Assembly (NCBI GenBank): GCA_020850715.1
Contig: JADZED010000066.1
Location: 1 to 39,611 of the forward strand
Length of the DNA: 39,611 nucleotides
Direction: 5' to 3'
Origin: Acidobacteriota bacterium
GTDB taxonomy: Bacteria > Acidobacteriota > Vicinamibacteria > Vicinamibacterales > CAVVIG01
The notes beneath the pieces are model-generated. The model did not search any database, was not told where the DNA came from, and saw only the letters and a program-made list of their open reading frames with translations. The stretch's first letter is position 1. Each line of letters begins with the position of its first letter. A program made the translations under genes and the position numbers. Positions 32,770-39,611 of the stretch are shown here, piece after piece.

Positions 32770-33285
32770 TCACGGCAGCGCGAGGCGGATCGTCTCGCCG
32801 GTGCCGGCGCCGACGAGTTCCACGACGTCGGCCGAGATCGCCGCGACGCGGTAGCGGCCGGCGATCGTCTCGCCGACCCTGGCGAGGAACAGCTCGCGCG
32901 GCGTCGAGATGATGGCGGTCCGAATCGGGCCGTCTGGCCCGGCATCCTCCGCGATGCCGGCCAGCGTGAACGGCGGCGGGGGGGGCGGCAGCGCGGCGGC
33001 CTCGTGGACGACGCGTGACGGGTCGATGGCGGGCGATGCAGCGGCGGCCGCGGGCGAGGCGCCGAACCGGAACAGGTTGCGGCCATCGGAGCGTGGCGAC
33101 GCGGCCGGGCGCAGACGCTCGTGCAGCCGCGCGATCTCGGTCGCGAGCTCGGCGCCGCTCTTCTCGACGCGCGCCTTCCGGACCGGCGCCGGCGGCACGC
33201 GCAGCGGCGACGTGCCGGCCGCCGCGAGCCACGCGGCCAGCGCGCCGCCGACGACGCCGAACGTCGCGGTCCGCTTGAAGCGCAT
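32770..33285 (-). CDS. GspC/PilP-like membrane-anchored periplasmic protein
   Basis: A 171-residue protein with one N-terminal transmembrane helix (about 8-24), a helical stretch, the motif GRNLFRFG (residues 68-75), a proline run (about 99-105) and a small C-terminal beta domain from PFTLAGIAED to the end. The order NLF-motif, Pro-rich linker, then a domain opening with L-x-G-I and including IISTPRELFLARVGETIAGRYRV is that of GspC or PilP periplasmic domains in type II secretion and type IV pilus assembly. No other secretion or pilus gene is nearby, so it is either an orphan component or a look-alike. It is divergent from kdsB, with 42 nt between starts. Confidence 0.55.
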   Translation of the reverse strand: MRFKRTATFGVVGGALAAWLAAAGTSPLRVPPAPVRKARVEKSGAELATEIARLHERLRPAASPRSDGRNLFRFGASPAAAAASPAIDPSRVVHEAAALPPPPPPFTLAGIAEDAGPDGPIRTAIISTPRELFLARVGETIAGRYRVAAISADVVELVGAGTGETIRLALP

Positions 33286-33302
33286 CTGAACGCCCTCGAT
33301 CG

Positions 33303-33322
33303 TAGCACGGCTGTGCTATGAT
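33303..33322 (+). promoter_or_regulatory. Inverted repeat overlapping a -10 box before kdsB
   Basis: TAGCAC (33303-33308) and GTGCTA (33313-33318) are perfect arms around a 4-nt spacer. The right arm overlaps a -10-like TATGAT (33317-33322) that ends 5 nt before the GTG start. A bound regulator would block the promoter; the same layout, with different sequence, is seen before the PASTA gene. Confidence 0.4.
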
Positions 33323-33327
33323 TCGAT

Positions 33328-34113
33328 GTGCGCCCTGCATCGGCTGGCCTTCTGGGCGATCCCCTCTCAGCGCTGCACATCGCCGCAATCATCCCGGCCC
33401 GATTCGCGTCGTCGCGGCTGCCGGGCAAGCCGCTTGCCGAGATCGGCGGCCGGCCGATGATCGAGCACGTGTACCGCCGCGTGGCGGCGTCGACGATCGT
33501 CTCGGAGGTGATTGTCGCCACCGACGACCTGCGGATCGCGACGCGCGTCCACGATTTCGGCGGCAAGGTCCGCCTCACGCGGCTCCACGAGACCGGCACC
33601 GATCGGCTGGCGGAGGTGGCCGCGTCGCTCGACTGCGACCTCGTGGTCAACGTGCAGGGCGACGAACCGCTGATCGATCCGCGCGCGCTCGAGGAGGCCG
33701 TGCGGCCGTTCGTCGAGGATCAGTCGGTGGTGATGTCGACGCTGTTCAAGCGGATCCACGATCCGGCCGAGCTCGCCAATCCGAACGTCGTCAAGCTGGT
33801 GGTCGACCGCGCCGGGTTCGCGCTGTATTTCTCGCGCGCGGCGATTCCCCACATGCGCGATCCGCGGGGCGGCTGGCCTCCGCTCTACCGGCACGTCGGC
33901 CTGTACGCCTACCGCCGCAGCACGCTGCTGGTGCTCGCGTCGCTCGAGCCGACGCCGCTCGAGCGGGCCGAATCGCTCGAGCAGCTGCGGGCGCTCGAGC
34001 ACGGCATCCGGATCAGGGCGGTTGAAACGAAGTACGACTCCTTCGGCGTCGACACGCTGGAGGATCTCGAGCAGGTGCGCCGCCTCATCGCGGCGCCGGC
34101 AGGCTTCGCCTGA
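33328..34113 (+). CDS. kdsB: 3-deoxy-manno-octulosonate cytidylyltransferase (CMP-Kdo synthetase)
   Basis: A 261-residue cytosolic enzyme that activates Kdo with CTP to CMP-Kdo for lipopolysaccharide inner-core synthesis. The nucleotide motif [19 protein letters not shown] lies at about 18-36, and [27 protein letters not shown] and [11 protein letters not shown] follow in the usual order. The family normally begins about four residues before the IPAR motif, so the GTG at 33328 gives roughly 13 extra residues; no ATG or GTG lies closer in frame. A -10-like box ends 5 nt before this GTG, which supports a leaderless start. It precedes pyrG by 12 nt, the CTP source. Confidence 0.93.
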   Translation: MRPASAGLLGDPLSALHIAAIIPARFASSRLPGKPLAEIGGRPMIEHVYRRVAASTIVSEVIVATDDLRIATRVHDFGGKVRLTRLHETGTDRLAEVAASLDCDLVVNVQGDEPLIDPRALEEAVRPFVEDQSVVMSTLFKRIHDPAELANPNVVKLVVDRAGFALYFSRAAIPHMRDPRGGWPPLYRHVGLYAYRRSTLLVLASLEPTPLERAESLEQLRALEHGIRIRAVETKYDSFGVDTLEDLEQVRRLIAAPAGFA

Positions 34114-35778
<1,665 letters not shown>

Positions 35779-35784
35779 TACAAT
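35779..35784 (+). promoter_or_regulatory. -10 box just upstream of kdsA
   Basis: TACAAT (5 of 6 consensus) overlaps the end of pyrG and lies 7 nt before the GTG start of kdsA. It would give a leaderless transcript in addition to read-through from pyrG. No clear -35 is seen. Confidence 0.4.
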
Positions 35785-35791
35785 TGCGGGC

Positions 35792-36640
35792 GTGGCCCCC
35801 GTCCAGCTTGGCGCGATCGCGATCGGAAACGGCGGCCCGTTCGTCCTGATCGCCGGGCCGTGCGTCATCGAGAGCGCGGCCGACGCCGCGGATCTGGCCG
35901 GTGAACTGGCCGCGATTGCCGGGCGGGCCGGCGTCCCCTTCGTCTTCAAGGCGTCGTTCGACAAGGCGAACCGCACCTCGCTCGCGTCCTTCCGCGGACC
36001 CGGGCTCGCCGAAGGCCTGCGGACGCTTGCGGCGATCAAGGCGCGCCACGACGTGCCGGTCCTCACCGACATCCACGAGCCCGCGCAGGCCGCGCGCGCG
36101 GCGGAGGTCGCCGATATCCTGCAGATTCCCGCGTTCCTCTGCCGCCAGACCGACCTCCTCGTCGCCGCGGCGGGCACCGGGCGCATCGTCAACATCAAGA
36201 AGGGGCAGTTCCTCGCCCCAGACGACGTGCGACACGCGGTGGCGAAGGTTCACGCGGCCGGCAATCCGCGCGCGATCGTGACCGAGCGCGGCACCTCTTT
36301 CGGGTACCACAATCTGGTCGTCGACATGCGCGCCTTTCCGATCATGCGGGCGCAGGGCACGCCGGTGGTCTTCGACGTCACCCACAGCCTGCAGCTCCCG
36401 GGCGGCGGCGACGGCGTCACCGCGGGGCAGGCGGAGTACATCGAACCGCTCGCCTCGGCGGGCGTCGCGGCGGGCGTCGACGGCGTCTTCCTCGAGGTTC
36501 ATCCGGATCCGCGCCGCGCGAAGAGCGACGCGCAGAATGCCCTCCGGCTCGACGCGCTCGCACCGCTGCTCCGCCGCCTCACCGCGATCGACCGGATCGT
36601 CAAGCCGCCGCACGCCGCCGGAGCGCGCGCCGATGGCTGA
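35792..36640 (+). CDS. kdsA: 3-deoxy-8-phosphooctulonate synthase
   Basis: A 282-residue TIM-barrel enzyme condensing phosphoenolpyruvate with arabinose-5-phosphate to Kdo-8-phosphate. LIAGPCVIES (19-28) carries Cys24, the metal ligand that marks the metal-dependent class; the metal-free E. coli type has Asn there. Other ligands follow in VTHSLQLPGG (His), FLEVHPDP (Glu) and KSDAQNAL (Asp). FKASFDKANRTS is the PEP/phosphate site. The start is GTG 35792, preceded by a -10-like box. Its stop overlaps the kdsD start by 8 nt. Confidence 0.95.
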   Translation: MAPVQLGAIAIGNGGPFVLIAGPCVIESAADAADLAGELAAIAGRAGVPFVFKASFDKANRTSLASFRGPGLAEGLRTLAAIKARHDVPVLTDIHEPAQAARAAEVADILQIPAFLCRQTDLLVAAAGTGRIVNIKKGQFLAPDDVRHAVAKVHAAGNPRAIVTERGTSFGYHNLVVDMRAFPIMRAQGTPVVFDVTHSLQLPGGGDGVTAGQAEYIEPLASAGVAAGVDGVFLEVHPDPRRAKSDAQNALRLDALAPLLRRLTAIDRIVKPPHAAGARADG

Positions 36641-37589
36641 TCTGACGCTCGCGCGCAAGGTCCTCGAAACAGAGGCCGGCGCCATCCTCGCGCTGGTCGC
36701 GCGGCTCGACGGCCGTTTCGACCGGGCCATTCAGCTCCTCCGCGGCTGCCGCGGCCACGTCATCCTCACCGGGATGGGCAAGTCCGGCATCATCTGCCGG
36801 AAGATCGCGGCCACGCTCACCAGCACCGGCACGGCGGCGGTCTTCCTCCACCCGGCCGAGGCGATCCACGGCGATCTCGGCGTCGTCCGGGCCGAGGATG
36901 TCGTGGTGGCGCTGTCCTACAGCGGCGAGACCGACGAGATCCTGCGCCTGCTGGAGCGGATACGACGACTCGGGTCGAAGCTCATCGCCATCACCGGCTC
37001 CCCCTCGTCGACGCTGGCGCAGGCCGCTGACGTCACGCTCGACTGCAGCGTGACCGAGGAGGCCTGCCCGATGAATCTCGTGCCGACCGCCAGCACGACG
37101 GCGGCGCTCGCCATCGGCGACGCTCTCGCGATGACGCTGCTCGTCGAGAAGGGATTTCGCCAGGAGGACTTCGCGAACCTGCACCCGGGCGGCAAGCTCG
37201 GCAAGCGGCTGATGCAGGTCGACGGCCTGATGCACGAAGGAAGCGCGTGTCCGATCGTGAGGACCGACACGCCCATGCGCGACGTGATCTACGAGATGTC
37301 GAGCAAGAAGCTCGGCATGACCTGCGTGGTCGACGACGCCGGGGCGCTCGTGGGCATCATCACCGACGGCGATCTGCGGCGGCACATGGAGCGGCACGGC
37401 AACCTGCTCGATCTCGACGCGGGCCGCCTCATGACGCGCGAACCGGTCTCGGTCGCGCCGTCGACGCTGGCGGCCGAGGCCCTGAACATCATGGAACGGC
37501 GGAAGATCACGGCGCTGGCCGTGGTGGACGCCAACCGCGTCACCGGAGTCGTGCACCTGCACGATCTGTGGCGGACGCAGATGATCTAG
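36633..37589 (+). CDS. kdsD: Arabinose-5-phosphate isomerase (KpsF/GutQ family)
   Basis: A 318-residue isomerase that turns ribulose-5-phosphate into arabinose-5-phosphate, the first dedicated step to Kdo. The SIS sugar-isomerase domain (about 30-175) contains VILTGMGKSGIICRKIAATL, FLHPAEAIHGDLG and LSYSGETDEI. NLHPGGKLGKRL is a KpsF signature. Two CBS domains follow (about 200-255 and 262-318), with GIITDGDLRRHMERH between. Length is usual. ATG 36633 lies inside the end of kdsA, suggesting coupling. A 131-nt gap separates it from kdsC. Confidence 0.95.
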   Translation: MADLTLARKVLETEAGAILALVARLDGRFDRAIQLLRGCRGHVILTGMGKSGIICRKIAATLTSTGTAAVFLHPAEAIHGDLGVVRAEDVVVALSYSGETDEILRLLERIRRLGSKLIAITGSPSSTLAQAADVTLDCSVTEEACPMNLVPTASTTAALAIGDALAMTLLVEKGFRQEDFANLHPGGKLGKRLMQVDGLMHEGSACPIVRTDTPMRDVIYEMSSKKLGMTCVVDDAGALVGIITDGDLRRHMERHGNLLDLDAGRLMTREPVSVAPSTLAAEALNIMERRKITALAVVDANRVTGVVHLHDLWRTQMI

Positions 37590-37720
37590 CCGGGGTTCGA
37601 TGAGTTCACGGGGTTCACAGGGTCGATGAGTCCAATCCTGAACGCCGGACGCGGGCCTTCGTGCGCGTCGGGGCTTCCTCATGCGCGGCGCCAGCGAAGC
37701 GCCCGGGCCGGTCGGCGCTC

Positions 37721-38272
37721 GTGCTGACGAGCGAGGTCCAGCAGCGGGCGGCGCGCATCAAGCTGCTGCTGCTCGACGTCGACGGCGTGCTCACCGACGG
37801 CAAGGTGGTGATCCATGGCGACGCGACCGAGAGCAAGCACTTCGACATCAAGGACGGCATCGCCATGGTGTGGGCGCAGCGCGCCGGATTGAAAGTCGGC
37901 ATGCTGTCGGCCCGTTCGTCCCCGACCACGGTCCATCGCGCCGCCCAGCTGGGCATCACCCTGATGTATCAGGGCGTCCAGCGCAAGATCGACACCTTCG
38001 ACCACATCGTCGGCGACGTCTGCGTCGACGATGACGAGGTCGCCTACATGGGCGACGACATCGTGGACCTGGCGGTGCTCGAACGGGTGGGGCTGGCGGC
38101 AGCGCCGGCCGACGCGGTGGACGAAGTGCGGGCCCGCGTGCATTGGGTCAGCCGGCGCAACGGCGGCGACGGCGCGGTCCGCGAGCTCATCGAGCTCATC
38201 CTGCGAGCCCAGGGCCGCTGGGACGAAATCGTCGCGTCGTACCGCCAGGCGACGCCGGCCGGCGAGCCATGA
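37721..38272 (+). CDS. kdsC: 3-deoxy-D-manno-octulosonate 8-phosphate phosphatase
   Basis: A 183-residue HAD-superfamily phosphatase that removes the phosphate from Kdo-8-phosphate. The nucleophile motif LLLDVDGVLTDG holds Asp19 and Asp21; motif II is the serine in MLSARSS; Lys89 and MGDDIVDLAVL (Asp112) complete the site. DIKDGIAMVWAQRAG is typical of KdsC tetramers. The GTG at 37721 gives the usual length; the upstream GTG at 37661 would add 20 residues of unlikely composition. Its stop overlaps the lapB ATG by 4 nt. The 131-nt gap before it carries short direct repeats such as TCGATGAGT (37597-37605 and 37623-37631). Confidence 0.92.
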   Translation: MLTSEVQQRAARIKLLLLDVDGVLTDGKVVIHGDATESKHFDIKDGIAMVWAQRAGLKVGMLSARSSPTTVHRAAQLGITLMYQGVQRKIDTFDHIVGDVCVDDDEVAYMGDDIVDLAVLERVGLAAAPADAVDEVRARVHWVSRRNGGDGAVRELIELILRAQGRWDEIVASYRQATPAGEP

Positions 38273-39489
38273 GCACGTACGCGCCGATGCTGGCGGCCCT
38301 GCTCGCGCTGCTCGCGGGCCTGGCCATCGGCAAGGCCTGGGAACGCTACAAGCTGCACGACGGCCGCTGGATCGATCGGCGCCGCGCCCGCGAGTCGCCG
38401 CATTACATCCTCGGCCTGAACTTCCTGGTCGCCAACCAGATCGACCTCGCCATCGAGGAACTGAGCCGGGCCGCGGGCCTCGACGGCGAGGGGCTCGAGG
38501 TGCACATGATTCTCGGCAACCTGTACCGGGAGAAGGGACAGGTCGGCAAGGCGATCACGGTGCACCAGACGCTGCTGCAGCGTCCGAAGCTGAGCCGGCT
38601 GGAGCATGCGCACGTCCTGCTCTGCCTGGGCCTCGACTACAAGCGCGGCGGCTTCGTCGACCGGGCGCTCGAGGCATTCAACGAGGTCCTGCGGCTGGAT
38701 CCGAAGAACGAGTACGCCCTGATCAACCTGCAGAAGCTGCACGAAGAACAGCACCAGTGGACCGAGGCCTACGACACCCGCCAGCGGCTGTCGGTGCTGA
38801 CCGGCGTCGCCGCGCGGCCGCAGAGCCAGGCGATCCTCGCGTTCCTGGAGAACGAGATCGGACTCGAAGCGATGCGACGGCGGGACGGCCTCGAAGCGGC
38901 ACGCCGCTTCGAGGCGGCCATCGATCTCGACGCCCGCGCCGTGCCGGCCTATCTGAATCTGGGAGACCTGCGCGTTGCCGGCGGCCAGGCGCAGGAGGCG
39001 GCCGCCATCTGGGAGAAGATGATCGAGGTCGCGCCCGACCGCGCGTATCTGGCGTTCGACCGGCTCGAGGCGCTCGCGAGGCAGACCGGATCGCCGGAGC
39101 GCTTCACGCGCCTGTGCCGGCGCTTGATCGACGCCAACCCGCAGGACTGGCGCGCACGGCTGGCCTTGTCGCGCCACCTGGCAGCGAGCGGACACCCGAA
39201 GGACGCCCTCGACCTGCTCTTCGCCGCGCTCGTCCAGAACCCGCACGCGCTGGGCCTCCACCAGGCGATCTGGCGGGCGCTCGGCCAACTGCACCATCCA
39301 GAAGCGCTGGTCGATCGCTACAGCGAGCTGACCGAGCACGCAGTGTTCTACCTCGACCCCCACGTCTGCATGCGCTGTCGCTACCGCAGCACGGAACTGC
39401 TGTGGCAGTGCCCCCACTGCCACGACTGGAACACGTTTGTCGAGGAGCGCATCGCGCCGGCGCAGGACGCGACGGAGGTCGAGGGCTAG
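38269..39489 (+). CDS. lapB: LapB (YciM)-like TPR protein with zinc ribbon
   Basis: A 406-residue inner-membrane-anchored cytoplasmic protein. An N-terminal helix (about 5-21) is followed by HYILGLNFLVANQIDLAIEEL and then eight or nine TPR motifs to about residue 350. The C-terminus is a rubredoxin-like zinc ribbon with Cys367-x2-Cys370 and Cys381-x2-Cys384 (CMRC and CPHC). This is the LapB layout; in E. coli LapB, with FtsH, controls LpxC breakdown and so lipopolysaccharide synthesis. The location directly after kdsC, in a 4-nt overlap, fits that role. ATG 38269. Slightly longer than E. coli LapB (389). Confidence 0.92.
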   Translation: MSTYAPMLAALLALLAGLAIGKAWERYKLHDGRWIDRRRARESPHYILGLNFLVANQIDLAIEELSRAAGLDGEGLEVHMILGNLYREKGQVGKAITVHQTLLQRPKLSRLEHAHVLLCLGLDYKRGGFVDRALEAFNEVLRLDPKNEYALINLQKLHEEQHQWTEAYDTRQRLSVLTGVAARPQSQAILAFLENEIGLEAMRRRDGLEAARRFEAAIDLDARAVPAYLNLGDLRVAGGQAQEAAAIWEKMIEVAPDRAYLAFDRLEALARQTGSPERFTRLCRRLIDANPQDWRARLALSRHLAASGHPKDALDLLFAALVQNPHALGLHQAIWRALGQLHHPEALVDRYSELTEHAVFYLDPHVCMRCRYRSTELLWQCPHCHDWNTFVEERIAPAQDATEVEG

Positions 39490-39504
39490 AACCCATCCCA
39501 TAAA

Positions 39505-39611
39505 TAGGGCCGGCATTCGGCCGGCGATGCATCCCGCCTGGCGGCGTTGCTCCTCCCTCAAATATTCCCGATATTCTCGGTCGTCGCGCCTGGCCAGCCG
39601 GGCGCCTCGCC
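39505..39611. repeat. Palindrome-rich non-coding element at the window edge
   Basis: The sequence after lapB is dense in short inverted repeats: GCCGGC (39509-39514) / GCCGGC (39520-39525), a CCGCC/GGCGG pair about 39533-39544, an AATATT/ATATT pair about 39561-39575, and nested GGC/GCC arms to the end. No open frame of note crosses it. The structure resembles a REP/ERIC-type interspersed repeat; its right end is outside the window. It may also terminate the kds-lapB transcript. Confidence 0.45.

Overview
This is a GC-rich chromosomal window with mostly housekeeping genes and short intergenic gaps. The gene content points to a diderm that makes lipopolysaccharide: a complete Kdo block (kdsB, kdsA, kdsD, kdsC), a LapB-like protein, BamD, and an outer-membrane beta-barrel protein. 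Gene order, GC-rich codon use and a short interspersed repeat near 26.3 kb suggest an acidobacterium, perhaps of the Vicinamibacteria. That assignment is inference, since there is no rRNA or ribosomal protein to test it.

Layout. 1-203: the first codons of an IS1182-type transposase, entering from the left edge, plus the IS/chromosome junction. 204-5095 (minus): a very large sigma-54-type activator, 2 nt upstream of an AmpG-like transporter gene. 5195-13818 (plus): aroC, def, fmt, rsmB, a membrane-anchored PASTA protein, rpe, a YbgC-like thioesterase, a nucleotide-sugar epimerase, bamD and an exported protein with an internal duplication; most junctions here are 4-nt start/stop overlaps. 13841-16900: pgsA (minus), then a sugar nucleotidyltransferase and a phosphomannomutase (plus). 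16927-17741: tRNA-Gly(CCC) and a beta-barrel protein. 17860-21194 (minus, read right to left): deoC with an unusual N-terminal extension, a KdpD-like kinase lacking the large KdpD N-terminus, a KdpE-like regulator, and a Met/His-rich secreted protein. 21247-24345 (plus): hpt, upp, a short citrate-synthase-like citryl-CoA lyase, and a pirin. 24476-25814: tRNA-Val(CAC) and a secreted alpha/beta hydrolase. 25815-26371: a non-coding stretch with repeats. 26372-30873 (minus, read right to left): icd, mdh, a tiny collagen-like protein, vapB, vapC, and a TPR protein with an unrecognised C-terminal domain. 31079-33285: cytochrome c, a YegS-type lipid kinase, a 67-residue coiled-coil protein, and a GspC/PilP-like protein. 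33328-39489 (plus): kdsB, pyrG, kdsA, kdsD, kdsC, lapB. The right edge is a palindrome-rich non-coding stretch.

How the genes fit together. PyrG supplies the CTP that KdsB uses to activate Kdo made by KdsD, KdsA and KdsC, and LapB belongs to the same lipopolysaccharide pathway. def, fmt and rsmB act on translation initiation and ribosome maturation. icd and mdh are TCA-cycle enzymes. deoC, hpt and upp handle nucleoside sugars and bases.

Most interesting observations: the DeoC N-terminus resembles a bacterial-microcompartment encapsulation peptide; a kinase-less PASTA protein sits in the def-fmt-rsmB-rpe slot that holds the PASTA kinase PrkC in Firmicutes; two tiny proteins 4 kb apart share a coiled-coil module; and many start codons lie 5-12 nt after a -10-like hexamer, suggesting leaderless or near-leaderless mRNAs. 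No CRISPR array, prophage or obvious multi-gene defence locus was seen.
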